Below are positions 21,430 through 33,396 of a DNA stretch of 64,000 nt, in pieces. The notes under the pieces were generated by a model. It searched no databases and was not told where the DNA came from. It was given only the letters and a program-made list of their open reading frames with translations. A program made the position numbers and the translations under genes. Within the stretch, counting starts at the first letter, position 1. Each line of letters starts with the position of its first letter. The DNA comes from Catonia carolina. Lineage: Eukaryota > Arthropoda > Insecta > Hemiptera > Achilidae. The stretch spans positions 34,852,784-34,916,783 of the forward strand of contig JAQMRL010000010.1 in the NCBI GenBank assembly GCA_035578175.1, in the 5' to 3' direction.

Positions 21430-21960
21430 AAAGTGGCAGCGAAACATTAGCAAAAGTGGCCAAGACAAAAGCAATGGACAATGTCCTAAAACTCGAAAGA
21501 CGAATCCTAAGAACCTGCATAGGAAAGAAAAACAAAGTAGATGGGCAATGGAGAATTCTAACAAACGAACAAGTCTATAAAGAAAACGAATCCATAACAG
21601 ATACAATAAGGAAGAAAAGGATATCTTTTCTTGAACATCTTATCAGAACATGTAAAGACAGAATTTTAAACAAGTTGATTAGAAAACTCTTTCCAATGGT
21701 AACATCAGGAGCATGGTCCGAAATGTCAAAGAAGACATGATCAAACTCGGATTAACTATCGATGATTTAGAAAACAAAACAGACATATTAAAAACCTTAA
21801 GAAATAAGGAAAGTAGATTTGAAATAAATTCAGACGGAAGAACTAACTCAAGCAGGGAGAAACCGGTTTCAGAGGAAGTTCGGCAAGCAAGATCAGCCCG
21901 AATGAAGGCGTACTGGTAGAACATCAAGCTAAAGAATATGAAAAGGAAGAAGCTTTCTAA
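21430..21960 (+). pseudogene. LINE C-terminal fragment
   Basis: A frame reads SETLAKVAKTKAM, LERRILRTCIGKKNKVDGQW, RILTNEQVYKENESITDTIR and KKRISFLEHLIRTCKDRI, then shifts frame to NVKEDMIKLGLTIDDLENKT and ends SARMKAYW at a TAG (21917-21919). The LERRILR-x-I-x-G, E-W-R-x-x-N-E-x-Y and RRL-x-x-x-GH-x-x-R order marks the C-terminal part of a LINE polyprotein after the RT. The two fragments at 43945-44800 and 59775-60418 belong to the same or a sister family. One frameshift near 21700. Confidence 0.85.
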
Positions 21961-22079
21961 ATTTGACTAAAGTGATCCAAATTATTGTGGTCATACACAA
22001 AAATAAGAAAAAAGTAAAACAATAAAAAGTTTATATTGTTGAAGAAAAGTTATTACCAGTAGTAGTAATAGAGGATATT

Positions 22080-22200
22080 TAAAAAATCTGGTGTGAAACA
22101 CTCATATAGTACACTTCTGTAGTAAAACGAATACTAAGGCCGCAATCTTTAAAAAATTCAATTTTTACCTCTTTTTTGTTGTCATCTATAGATTACGAGG
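22080..22200 (+). repeat. Family C terminal fragment
   Basis: AAATCTGGTGTGAAACACTC at about 22084 is the family's left end; homology fades after about 120 bases. Confidence 0.6.
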
Positions 22201-22336
22201 TTCAGCTAACAAATAACCGGGTTAATACTCTAAAATTATTTTATTTTATTCCTTCACAACTTTGACATTATCCCCTTCAATAAAGTACCTTCCCCTATAC
22301 CTACACGTTCCACACGGATTTTTTACTGACCGAATC

Positions 22337-22840
22337 AGTGTTGAAAGTTATTTTCTGTAAGTATGTTTATTGTCTCCGTTACTTTCTGTTTCACTGCATC
22401 AACCGATTCAAAACTGGTTCCTTTAAGCACAGCTTTCACTTTGGGAAACAAATAACGTCACACGGAGCAAGGTCTGGGGAGTAGGTTGGATGCTCCAATA
22501 GAGGGATCCAGTGCTTGGCCGAATACATTTTGACATCCAGTTCAGTGTGGGACGAGGCATTGTCATGACCACATATTTCGGAACCACTTTTGAGCAAACT
22601 TTTCGCATGTTCAAATGCTCGTGCAAAATCTGCCGAACCAATTCTTTATAGATTCCTACAATTTCCGTAACTGCGCGAATACTTAATCGACGGTCTTTTC
22701 TGATCAAAGTGCTGGTTTTTTCAATGTTTCCATCCGTTATCAACGTTGAAGATTGTCCTGGACGTGGCTTACCCTCAATCTCTTCTCCTCCCTCCTTAAA
22801 CCGTTTAAACCACTCAAAAACCTAAATACGTGACAAATTC
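22337..22840 (-). pseudogene. Internally deleted mariner transposase
   Basis: On the minus strand the N-terminus reads VFEWFKRFKEGGEEIEGKPR then PGQSSTLITDGNIEKTSTLI, DRRLSIRAV and LHEHLNMRKVCSKVVPK, the two HTH motifs and linker of a mariner transposase. It then jumps directly to HDNASSHTELDVKMYSAKHW and HPTYSPDLAPCD, carrying the second and third catalytic aspartates, and after a frameshift ends VDAVKQKVTETINILTENN and QH before a TGA at 22336-22338. About 100 residues around the first catalytic Asp are missing. It cannot be active. Confidence 0.92.
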
Positions 22841-22849
22841 ATCGCCGTA

Positions 22850-24030
22850 AACTTGTTTCAACAAATGTCCCATCAACCACAGAAGAAATTTAATATTTAA
22901 CATATAAGCCCAATTAATTTAGTAATATTCGATAACACATAACTGGATTGATTGGAAACAGAACTTCCAGCCTGAGAATAATCTCAGGTGTGGGCACCGT
23001 TTTTGGGATACCAAAATAATAAAAAAAAACAAATTTATATGCTGTTAACCCGCAATAAAATATTTTAATATTCAAAAATCATATTTTACATAATAACAAT
23101 TAAAAAAAACTTGTGGCCACACATATTTAAATAAAATTCTTTTTTATAAAGTCCAAAAGAAAATAATGAAATAATATTTATGATACTGCACCAATCACTC
23201 GTAAACAATACTCAGAAAATTTGGGTCATTCCAAGATTGGCAGACTTCCGGGAAAACCTGGATATCCGATGGACTGGATTTAGCGGATTCATACTTCGAC
23301 TCCCATGATGTCCTTAGGATAATGATAACTCCACTCAGCGCTCGAGGGTCCGCACTTAGGTTGGTCCTGGGTCCACCTTTAGGTTGGTATTTTCTGTAAC
23401 ATTCGTACGAACTAGTAGTAAAACGAAATAAACATATAAGAAACCCTTCTCCTGTTTCTTTACATAACGCGACTTTAGCTTCCTATCTTTACACTACAAA
23501 TTACCCCATATTATACAAAATTAATTATTTCATATTACATCCTTAAATATCTTTACATTTCCTTTATTAATATTACACATCTTTCGTTTCCAATGCTGAT
23601 CGCTTTTGATTTTAAGTTTTCACATAAAACAATTATACTTCAGCACACCCACTAAATAAACGAAACATCCATAAATAGAAAATTTTACCAAAACATATTA
23701 CACAGCGGGAGCTATAATTCAAATAATAATAATAAATTTATCAAGATTTACATTAGAATTTTTCTAATTAGCGATCAGCAGAATCTCCAAGCATGGATTT
23801 CCAGCACCTACAAATTACTTCTCACAAACAGACATTTTAACAAAATACAACGATAAAATGGCGGCGACCAGACACTGGCGCCTTTTACTTACCCAAATTA
23901 TTCTGTAGCATCCGAATGAATTAACTTGCACAGAAGTAGCTCAAAAAAAAATAATATTACACATAACGATAAAGACTTTAAACAAAACATCGGGTTAACA
24001 CACGCTACTTAAAAACAATCCTTGATACCA
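22850..24030. other. Stretch without a recognisable gene
   Basis: No coding region is recognised. Sequence from about 23195 becomes less AT-rich and merges with the island described next. Confidence 0.4.
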
Positions 24031-24850
24031 CCGATATTTGCCATTACGGCCAACGACGTTAAGCAGTCATCGTACAATAAGTCTCACCACTTCGAAGTTC
24101 CAATCAAGACAGAACAAGAACGCGGCCAACGGTTACCGCTTCGCCTCCCCACTCAAAGCATCAACCAATCAAAAACCTCCCCTAACATCGCCTGATTCTG
24201 GAAATACAAGGAAATCGTCACGTACGCACCAGGGTAAGAGTAACGACCTTTCCCTTACACAATAGAAATAAAACTCGTACGCACTGACAAACAACCTAAA
24301 CAAAAGATTCATCCGTAGAACTCTCCAGAAACCAAAAACTCAAACGCAATACAATAAAATGAAATAAGAAACGAAATAAAATCCATTGATCAATTCTAAT
24401 TCTAATTTCCAAGTTATAAAATATTAAATAACTGCCAACCACATCCAAAAATTCATATCAAAAGAGAAATAAAATGAAGAATCTTTTAAAATATAAAAAT
24501 TTAGGAAACGTTGTAAAATCTATAAAACCTATAAACGCTACACAAAGTATGGGCTACTGTAAAGGTCTTCCCAAGTTCTACCAAGAATTTTAAATTGACA
24601 CGTTGTTATTTCAAAACACTCAGCTCACTCAGCAATTTCAAAAACACTCAGGTGTTTTCCGACGTACGGAAAACACACAATCAGACAAGCACGGCTGCCA
24701 AAGTGCAACTGAGCGACCGGCAGATGATTGCGTGGCTTAAATGGTGAGGGGGATGTCACGTGACTCAGGAATGTGGCGCTTGACATAGGCGTAAGCGTTG
24801 ATTGTCCGTTATACATTCAATCCGGTTATTTTCTAGCCGCACCTCGCATC
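24031..24850. other. Less AT-rich island of unknown origin
   Basis: The GC content is visibly higher than in the flanks. A perfect inverted repeat GTGTTTTCCG...CGGAAAACAC lies at about 24652-24676, a palindromic GTCACGTGAC near 24757, and on the minus strand TTTAAG (about 24737-24742) sits about 30 bases before TCAGTT (24707-24712). An open frame at 24038-24265 (+) has no recognised domain. An LTR or a gene promoter are both possible; neither is proven. Confidence 0.4.
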
Positions 24851-24859
24851 TTAAAAAAA

Positions 24860-27170
24860 CAAAAAACACAGTAGCCTACTATATCATCGACAAACCTCGT
24901 TGATTGTTGATAAATTAATCTTAGTTGAAAAAATTATTCAACAATATAAAATTCCGATCAATATAAGAACGAAAAATATTTTTGTAATACAGATTTGTAG
25001 TAAAAAGATGGCATGGTACACGTGCAGTATATATGGGCGCGTATGTGTGTGGTGTGTGTTGTGAGTGTGTGTCTATAGTATAATAAAGAAGAAAAGTTAG
25101 TGAAAGTAATTAACGGGTAAAGTGAAGTAAGTGTTACGGTGTTGTATTATGCTTTATGCCCAGAGGATTCACGCCAAACTAAACGCAAATTGTGTTAAGG
25201 AAACTACGGGAACTTCGTCAAACAACTAAGAAATTGGATGTAGAAAGGGGGTTTAACAGAGTACGAAAGACGTGTTCACCAAACGTGTCAAAGTAAAATG
25301 ACGTCATCATTATTATGAGATATACTTTGCTTACAACTTAATATGTAACAAGTTTAACTTAAATTTTAAGTGAGTCATCAAATGCAGTGTTATAGGAAGA
25401 TTTAATAAATATTTTGAAACCAGGAACGTACGAAAAATTTCAAATTTAATTTGAATATAATGAATTTCAATTTTGCAAACACAACGCCTTGGAAACATTA
25501 AAAAATCTTTACCGAAGTAGTTTTTACATTTTTCTTTTGCTACTCATCAAACCAGAAAAATCTTAACGTTTGATCAGTTGTATCGCCCATAATTAGAGAC
25601 ATTAATTATGTTGCTTATAAATTAATGTATTTTTACGACAAACGAAGAAACATAGTTTATTTTAAGTATTTGTTAAAATATAAGGTAAGCTTATTAAAGT
25701 ATAAGGTAAGCATTTTAAAAATAAAAGAAAACAATCAATTAAACGTAACCGCTAGCTCGTACTCATAAATATATATTAATGGTACCGACATAATAGTGAT
25801 ACATTTTTATGTATGTTTGTGTCGGCAAAATTTGGTAAATGTTTGTACGGGGCGATAAGTTCGTTAGTTGTCTAAATAGCCCATTAAATGTGGAATTAAT
25901 GTGTCGGTGTTTAAGTAAGCAATCATTACACCGTATATTAACTTGCATTATGTGTAGTAATTGCTTACACGTGTCTTTTGGAAATTTTAACGGACAATGA
26001 GACCTTCGAAAGTTAAAAGAAGGGTTCTCAATGGTCCGACGTCACAAATAGGGGGCGTTTTACAGAGTTTTTAAATGCAGGGCAATTTTAATTTTGAGAC
26101 AGTATGGCGTGATTTGAATACAGTATGACACTGTGATTAGTACAGTATGGCAGTATTTTGCATTATTTCATCATAAGTTCAGTTTTTTGGTTTGAAGTTT
26201 AGTAAAGCCGCGACAATTTTAATATTTTATATTTGTGAGCTACGAAAATAGAACAACTATGTTAAATCAGGTTTTTATACATACAATTTAGATCATAGTT
26301 TTTTTTATATTTGTTGTTCATTAATTTTTAAGTATACTAAAGTATTAAAATATTATTAAAAAATTAATATATTAGTTGTTTTTCATTGTTATGCATTGCA
26401 TGAACACTTCCGTGCATCTTAATTATTCGGCTGAACATCACAACTTTAGATTAATAGTCGGTTTTATTTTATTTTTTTATTATTTTATGTTTTCATACGA
26501 TTTTTAATGGTACACAGTGATTATTAAAGAAGAAGATAAATACATCCCTGAATAAACGTAGGATTTTAAAACTTCTTGGTCGCACTTGTTACGGTAAGGT
26601 CTTGAAGCACGGAAACAACAGGAAAAGCTTAGTTTTCGATGCCATCAATGAATGGATGAAAACTCCAATGAGTCAAATGAGTCCGTGAACAACTACAGAT
26701 TCCCAGTTTTTATAAATGTCATTCGAAACAAATTACATACTGTAAAAAAAGCACCAATTAGTTTCTACATAGAATCTTTTTCTTCTCCAAATGCCTGTCC
26801 GTTCCGAATGGTTTTTTATAGGGCTCCCACACTCCTCTACACCCGCCGTCTCCTCCCACAGAATGGTGTTCAGTCAGGTACGAAAGTCCGTCAGCAAGTA
26901 GAGCAGCTAACAGCCGTATTATACTTGCTATATTGAATCATTGTATACATAATTTTACATCTTACATTTCACCATTTTTATTTATTATTACAATTCCCAA
27001 ATGACCGAACCATCCTCATAATTATACACATGGAACATTTGAAGACACGAAGACATAGACATAGACACATATAACACGTAGGTATGAAGGGCTTGAACAT
27101 AAAAATATATATCAACACACTATCAGAGTCAGTCACATAAATTACGTCACACTCGTCAGTAATTCCATCT
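24860..27170. other. AT-rich stretch without a recognisable gene
   Basis: Short open frames (25763-25948 minus, 26652-26936 plus) have no recognised motif. Short GTATG-rich repeats (ACAGTATG) occur at 26098-26155. Nothing else stands out. Confidence 0.4.
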
Positions 27171-27174
27171 TAAA

Positions 27175-27478
27175 GATGCCAATTTTTGAGCTAAAGAAGT
27201 CTACTTTGTTTCCATTGTTGGCGACCATCATAGCAATTCTTAGTTGTTTTGCGAAATAACTCTTTTGAGCTTTTGCCAAATCAAGTTTTCAGATTTCGAA
27301 GCCACGATATCCTTCTGCTAAGTCCTCGTTTCCATATATTTTCCCCCACAGAATGGCTTGTAGTCACGAGTATCATGAGTCATTCCGCATGATACCTCCA
27401 AAATATTGGAGCTTCCTACACTTGACAGCAGACATGACTTTCACGTTTTCATTCTTCTGAGATCAGAAGAGTCCGTGG
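27175..27478 (-). pseudogene. LINE C-terminal fragment
   Basis: The minus strand reads SSDLRRMK, VKCRKLQYFGGIMRNDS, then LAKAQKSYFAKQLRIAMMVA and N, matching the RKLQYLGHIMR and FRAAVDKVRIAVMIANLR ends of the 6769-8138 family. Frame breaks occur in the GRRR basic segment between. It covers only the last ~95 residues. Confidence 0.8.
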
Positions 27479-27590
27479 GACTGCTACGGAAAATTCTAAG
27501 ATAAACATAGCAACGGTGCTTTAACGATTTTAAAAACCGTTGTATAAATATAAGTTCAGTGTTTGTACCTCCGTTAGTCAAAGATTTGGA

Positions 27591-27595
<5 letters not shown>

Positions 27596-27620
<25 letters not shown>
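27596..27620. repeat. (ATA)n microsatellite
   Basis: About eight AAT repeats. Confidence 0.9.
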
Positions 27621-27621
<1 letters not shown>

Positions 27622-27669
27622 GGTTATGGAAAATTTAAACTTGGAGAGATATAAATAAGAAAAACTTGA

Positions 27670-27857
27670 ATTTTATTATATAGCCAGACCCTGAGTGAAT
27701 GAAGTGAAGGTGTCATTTGCAGAGTGGAACGTAGATGCTTTTCAGAAGGCCTGGATTCCACTCAGTGAGGAAGGCATAGTAAACCACCTCACTTTTCATT
27801 TTACTTATTTAAAACTCTGGAGGTACAAACCAGCCGGCTGATGATCTAAACATTAAC
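27670..27857 (-). mobile_element. SINE family B, partial
   Basis: Only the half with AGCCAGACCCTGAGTGAATG through CAAACCAGCCGGCTGATGAT remains. It retains the putative head but has lost the far half. Confidence 0.75.
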
Positions 27858-27894
27858 CACTGTAACTTCAAAATGCTATTGAAACTTTTTTCTT

Positions 27895-27990
27895 TTTTTT
27901 CTTTGGTTTACCGTCCGACTGTTCTGCAATTACTGCTAATGTAGACGGTGAAGGATGAAATGATTTTTATAACGAATGAAAATATGCCGT
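27895..27990 (-). mobile_element. SINE family D tail fragment
   Basis: The complement reads TTTCATCCTTCACCGTCTAC then ATTAGCAGTAATTGCAGAAC, the body of the family at 5098 and 10490. No tRNA-like head is attached. Confidence 0.6.
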
Positions 27991-28072
27991 GCCTGAATGG
28001 CAAAACCCTTACAATAAAAACTAAAAATTTTAAAATTTTATTTTGAAACTTACAAAATAAAATAAAAAATTA

Positions 28073-28236
28073 GGCATCATCTGTAGTCCAGTGGTTAGCG
28101 TGCTACACTGCAAAACGTAGGTTCGATTCCCGACCAGGATCTGGGAAATTATTAAAAGTTCAAACCTACTGTTCCTTAATCCAAAGTATTCATTAATAAC
28201 CACAATGTTGATGAGACTTAAAATTAAACTAAAAAA
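28073..28236 (+). mobile_element. tRNA-derived SINE (family A)
   Basis: The head has TAGTCCAGTGGTTAGCGTGC (A-box-like) and GGTTCGATTCCCGACC (B box). The body ends GTTGATGAGACTTAAAATTA. The tail and shared body distinguish it from a tRNA gene. Confidence 0.85.
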
Positions 28237-28239
28237 TAT

Positions 28240-29254
28240 TTACATTGTTAAAAACTTAAAAGGATGAAATCATTATGTGTTCATTTTCTGTGTTAATTAT
28301 AAAACACATGTCTCATTTAAATAAATTAGCAATGTGATCGAATTAATAGTATTTCAAAGAGTAGTTATATAAGCATTCTATTTTAAAAACAATAATACAT
28401 TATACCTAAAAAGTAAAGTTATTACAAAATAAATTACAAATGGTTGTAATGATCATGTTGGATAATAATTACTTCAACTATGTTTGTCGGTAATAATTTT
28501 AGCACTATAATAACATGAAACATTTGCTTACTTGATCTATAGATCTAGGAATATCACAAACTTCATACCATATTATTTTATAGATGATTCGAACACTAAC
28601 GACAACAATTCATATCAATTGTAAATAGTAACATGGTTATCTATAGTTGTTTGTACAATAGTGTGTCTGTGTATGTTAAATATAGTGTTATATTACCATT
28701 TAAACTGATTGTTGGAGTATTTAAATAGAACATTTAAACGGAGTAAAAGGACAGGGAAGGGTGCACATATGTTGGTTGATTCATCTTGTATTTTAGTAGA
28801 ATATTGGTAAACAAACATGGAAATGTGATTTTATCAACAGTTTGTGTTTAATTAATTGACCAATGATTAGAATGGAATATCGTTACATCGTTGTATTAAT
28901 ATTTACGAATTAATTTGACCAGTTCTGTTAGATTAACTTCCTCTTCGTCCATTGTTACCCGTCTCACTCTTTTCAATATCGAAAAGTTCAATTTATGGTA
29001 ACTGTATATTTTGTAATTTTTTAATATTGTTATTAACAATTTTGTCCGTGCTCGGAGCGTGAATATTATCAAAACTGAATATAAAATAAAAGAGGAATGT
29101 TCAATGTTCTTCCTAGCTTTCATTATTGGAGTATGTCATCATAAATTCATTTTAAAGGAGTTACCAATTTTATATAAATAATTTTGATAGTATTATAGCA
29201 CACATCCAACGTTTAATGAATTTATTATTGTAATTTTTATTTCATTATAAATAA
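28240..29254. other. AT-rich stretch without a recognisable gene
   Basis: An open frame at 28896-29123 (-) of 75 residues has no known motif. No repeat assignment. Confidence 0.4.
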
Positions 29255-29948
29255 AATTATTATAAACCTCAAAAAAACGGTCAAAGAATGAGTAAGAACC
29301 GATTGAGAAGTACTTACATGATATTATCACATCGTCAGCTCATCACAATTATTCTTAAAATTACACAAAAATAACATTTATTTTATCAGAGATGTAAAAA
29401 AATAATAATCCTTAACATGTAACCTTCTCCTCCTCGGTGTCTCATGACAATTATAGGAATCTGTAATGTTAAGACAGGTTTTCACAGGTGATTCCTGAAT
29501 TGTCATGACATAGATTACAAAGAAGGCTTACATCTCTGATAACATTTTTTAACTTTGATTCTTTATTCAGAAACTACACAATACAGTACAACCATCCAAA
29601 AGCTTAACAAAATTTTGGATAAACAAATGACGTGAAAAATAAACAGAAAAGATTTTTTTTAAAGAATACATCCCAGTGGATAATTCAAAAGTTGAATAGT
29701 AAAAAGAAATTAAGAAAAATGGAAAAGGAACACAGGAAAATCAAATAATATACACATAACAAGAATAACATAGAATACAAAGTACTTAGAATAAGAAGTA
29801 GCGTAGAAAGTAACTCTCTGATAAAATAAATGTTATTTTTGTGAATTTTAACTAGGTATTGTGATGATGTGGTAAAACCATCAAAGTACTTGGTAAGTGT
29901 TCTTACTCATTACTTGACCGTTTCTGAGATTATTTTAATAACTTTATT
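29255..29948. repeat. Nested foldback element
   Basis: Outer arms of ~135 bp pair AACGGTCAAAGAATGAGTAA (left, 29276) with its complement near 29910-29930 and AAAATAACATTTATTTTATC (left, about 29369) with ATAAAATAAATGTTATTTTT (right, about 29821). Inside, a second hairpin pairs TATCAGAGATGTAA and CATGACAATTATAGGAATC (29388-29465) with GATTCCTGAATTGTCATGA and TTACATCTCTGATA (29490-29543). No ORF. A single outer-arm relative occurs at 43625-43760. Confidence 0.8.
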
Positions 29949-30314
29949 TATATTAAAAAATAAATAAAATAAGATATGTGGACAGTATATAATACATGTA
30001 TCTACTATAATATACAAAAAAAAACTCCAAAAATACTTGATTAAATGGTGTCGTGTACTTTCTGACGGAAGCATAAAACGGTATATTTTCCGATGAATTC
30101 CAACTTGAGGAATTTGACCCGTGTACCTTCAGACGATTTTATGCTCACGTAATATTTTATTTTAAAAAATACCCCAATTGATCGTACATTTGATGACGTT
30201 TAAATAAATAAAACCATCAACCAGATATATGCGTTTAATTAGTTAAAGCTTTTAATACGTAGGTTACTTATCCTTATTGTTCTTGGAACATATTATTCTC
30301 TCATTTAAATTACA

Positions 30315-30731
30315 AGGTTACGTCTAGAGGATCTTTGAGTAAATCAGATACCGTCTTCAGAATGGAGAAATGGGTTGTTAGGGCCATTTTAGGAGCTACA
30401 AGACGAGATTATTGTAAACCCTGTTTTAAAGAATTAAATGTACTAACGTTCCTATGCATTAACATTTTTATGAGAGTACATTATTTCTGAAAATTTTTAA
30501 GCATTTATTCTTGAAATAAAAATATCTCCATTCGTACCCGACCAAGCACAAAAATTGTCCTACATAGAACTACTGGATGCGATAAAGCACCGTACCTCTG
30601 TCAAAATTTATAACAACTTACCAAATCATTTGAAAAAGTTTTCATTACACAGTTTTAAAATTAAACTCAAACAGTTTTTGCTAGAAAAACAATTTTATAA
30701 ATTAATTTATAAATACAGTTCGTGTGATTAG
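30315..30731 (+). pseudogene. LINE C-terminal fragment (Jockey/CR1-like end)
   Basis: The frame reads VFRMEKWVVRAILGATRRDY and CKPCFKELNVLTFLCINIFM, a break, then RTTGCDKAPYLCQNLYNNLP and KIKLKQFLLEKQFYKLIYKY, ending at TAG near 30729-30731. The P-x-F-K-E-L-x-x-L-T block and the N-x-L-P...F-K-x-K-L-K-x-F-L-L-E end are typical of LINE polyproteins downstream of RT. It holds frameshifts and no catalytic residues. Confidence 0.75.
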
Positions 30732-30739
30732 AAAATTAG

Positions 30740-31285
30740 GTTATTACCTTTGTTTGTAGTATTAGGTTAGTAGGTTAGACTAACATACATTAGGAAACTC
30801 TCTGTTATGTACATAACATAAACATCGTCTATGTTTATAACAGTTTCAACGTTGGAATATTCAAACACTGGAATACCACCTCACTGTATCTGATCCAGAG
30901 AGAAATGCGGTCTTCTCTGAGTTCTATTGTGGTAAACAATGAAGTGAAACACATAATTGTATCGGTACACTTATATTCAAAAGGTTAATTTAAAAAAGTA
31001 GATTTAAATATAAAATCAAAGGAAAAAAAATAAACACCGTGAAATATATAACTCATTTTCTTTTTTTGCAGTAATATGGCGTAGTACAAAAGAGGTAATT
31101 AGGCCTATTATAATTTTTAATCTACATTAATAACTACAGAGCCGTGCTTAAATAAATTATAACAGCTTTTAATTTTTCTATATTTATTATTTTCCTTACA
31201 TTGGTAGTCATAATCTATAACTGCTACAAATTATTCTTTCGTTAATAAAATAATGAACACATAATGAAATAAGAAGTCATGAACA
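30740..31285. other. AT-rich stretch without a recognisable gene
   Basis: Nothing recognised. Confidence 0.4.
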
Positions 31286-31287
31286 CA

Positions 31288-31544
31288 ATAAAGATTAGGA
31301 AGCTCGAGTATTTGGGGCATATAATACACAACGAGAAAAAATATGGGTTGCTGCAAATCTATATTGCAAGGAAGAATAGCTGGACAATGTAGCGTGGGGA
31401 GAAGACGTATTTCCTGGTTGAAAAATCTGAGAATTTAGTATTCAAAATCGACAACACAGCTGTTCGAGCAGCAGTAGATAAGGTTCAGATTGTTAATATT
31501 TCGACCAACATCCGGAACAGATAGGAACCTACAGAAAAGAAGAA
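31288..31544 (+). pseudogene. LINE 3' end
   Basis: IRKLEYLGHIIHNEKKYGLL and, in other frames, a WLKNLRI-type block and VRAAVDKVQIVNISTNIRNR parallel the last ~80 residues of the 6769-8138 element. It ends in AAAAGAAGAA beside SINE E. Heavily frameshifted. Confidence 0.8.
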
Positions 31545-31860
31545 TTTTTTTTTATCCCTAATGTGTGTACGTTGCAATCTGTTCAATTCAGAACAATAAG
31601 CAACCCCCATGACCCAATGAGATGAGGATGATGTGTATGACGTATAAATGAGGTGTAGTCTTGTACAGACCCAGGCCGACAATTCCTGAGAGAGTATGGT
31701 TAATTGAACCCCAATCATCAAAAAACACTGGTAACCACCGTCTAGCACTCAAATCCGTATAAAAGTAACTACATTTACTAGGATTTGAACCAGGAACCTT
31801 CGACTCCGAAAATCAGCTGATTTTGGCGACGACTTTACCTCTAGACCAACCCGGTGGGTA
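31545..31860 (-). mobile_element. SINE family E, tRNA-headed, copy 1
   Basis: The minus strand starts with a tRNA-like head (CACCGGGTTGGTCTAGAGGT, then GGTTCAAATCC as B box) and continues ~220 bp through ATTGTCGGCCTGGGTCTGTA to a body ending near AACAGATTGCAACGTACAC. It matches the copy at 52003-52313 over essentially its whole length. Confidence 0.88.
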
Positions 31861-31888
31861 AAAGAAGAATAGAATAATAAAAATAAAA

Positions 31889-32052
31889 CCGGTTGCCTTC
31901 GTGACGCAGTAGATAGCGCGCTAAGCGGAGGTCCCGGGTTCGATTCTTGGGGGTCTGGAAATTATTACGTGCCAAAACCCACCATTACAGTTTGTTTACC
32001 CACCGTAGTCGCTAATGATCAAGTTGTAAATTCGACTTTAAATAAACAAAAA
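31889..32052 (+). mobile_element. tRNA-derived SINE (family A)
   Basis: The head contains GTGACGCAGTAGATAGCGCG and GGTTCGATTCTTGG; the body ends CACCGTAGTCGCTAATGATC and GACTTTAAATAAAC. Good match to the 4171-4348 copy. Confidence 0.87.
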
Positions 32053-32388
32053 ATATCATTATTAAAATAAATAATAATTATTATTATTTAATTATTCCCA
32101 TATATTACACATTATAAAAAAAAATAGAAATTACTTTAGTACAAAATTTCTTACAATGATTGTACTTCTGGACTTTTTGGCTAGAGGTGGAGGAAATTAT
32201 CCCATCCAATTATGGACAAACCCCTGTATCAGGATGGGTTGGAAAGTTTTAAATAAATATCAGAAAAATGAAGTAATTTAATATTATTATCATTAGCATT
32301 CAGTACCTATTTTATTTACTTACTACACTAACTTAACCAATACTATGATATTTACTAACACTACGATTGTATCAATTTACAATGTAGG

Positions 32389-33366
32389 TTAGTCGGTAAA
32401 TCTAAATGGAAGGTCAAGCAATTTTATTCGTTTTAGTCGTGTTAAGTTTTCGCTATTATCAAGTAAATTAAGCGCCAAATAATTTGAGTGATCTGATAAT
32501 TTTACTTGATATTTTGAACTTAGCTGCGTAATTTCTTCTTTCACGGTGTTCACACGTAAGTCCCTATGCAACACATCATTTGTCACGTACCATGGAGCAT
32601 TAGTCATTATCCGTAAAACTTTCGACTGGAATCATTGGATAATAGCAAGATTCGATTTCGCAGCTGATCCCCAAAGCGGTAACCCATAAGTCCACAGAGT
32701 TTTCAGTATTACTTTGTACAGTAGGAGCTTGCTCTCTAATGACGGCTGTGAACGTTTGTTCATCATCCAATAAAAATCTCTCAGCTTCAATCCTAGTCTT
32801 TTGCATGTGTTCCAAATATGTTTGGACCAGGTAAGGCGTCGATCTAAGTGGATTCCCAAGTATTCTACATCATCTGACTGAGGAACTGGTTTTTCATTTA
32901 TTTGTTTCGTAGGACATGTGTCTTTCCTCAAAGTAAACGTAATATGTCTCGATTTGTCGTCATTATCTTAATTTTCTATTTCTTACTCCAGTTCTCAACT
33001 ATACTCAGATGGTCTTGTAGTATTTTAGTGGCCCCAACGGTAGAGTTATCTGTTGCTAATAGAGCTGTGTCATCAGCAAAAGTGGCGATGGTTGTGTTAT
33101 TGCTCTCCGGTAGGTCAGAAGTATATAAAGTATAAAGAAATGGACTTAAGATACTACCTTTGGAAACACCAGAATTAATTTGATGAAGAGAAGTGTACAC
33201 ATTTTGAAATTTAATTTGGAAATACCTCTGTGATAGAAATGATTTTAAGATAATGAAGTAATTGTGGCGAAGTTTAATTTTTATCTTTTATAAAAGTCCA
33301 ACGTGCCAGACCTTGTCAAATGCGTTTGCTACTTCCAAGAAAGCTGCTGTACAGTACTGTTTCCTT
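32389..33366 (-). pseudogene. Jockey-type LINE reverse transcriptase
   Basis: On the minus strand: AAFLEVANAFDKVWHVGLL (about 33305-33360), then GVSKGSILSPFLYTLYTSDL (about 33110-33170), FADDTALLATDNSTVG (RT active site, about 33035-33080), VEYLGIHLDRRLTWSKHIWN (about 32800-32860), LWTYGLPLWGSAAKSNLAII, and TNAPWYVTNDVLHRDLRVNT (about 32545-32605), ending LKRIKLLDLPFRFTD at a TAG (32389). The RT palm motif FADD is intact, but frameshifts near 33200, 32970 and 32625 break it into pieces. The upstream part is missing. Confidence 0.92.
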
Positions 33367-33396
33367 TACAAACTTTTAAAAATAAATTTTTAAAAG

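Noticed and set aside
27596..27620. CRISPR-like short repeats
   Set aside because: Simple trinucleotide repeat without spacers; the genome is eukaryotic in character.
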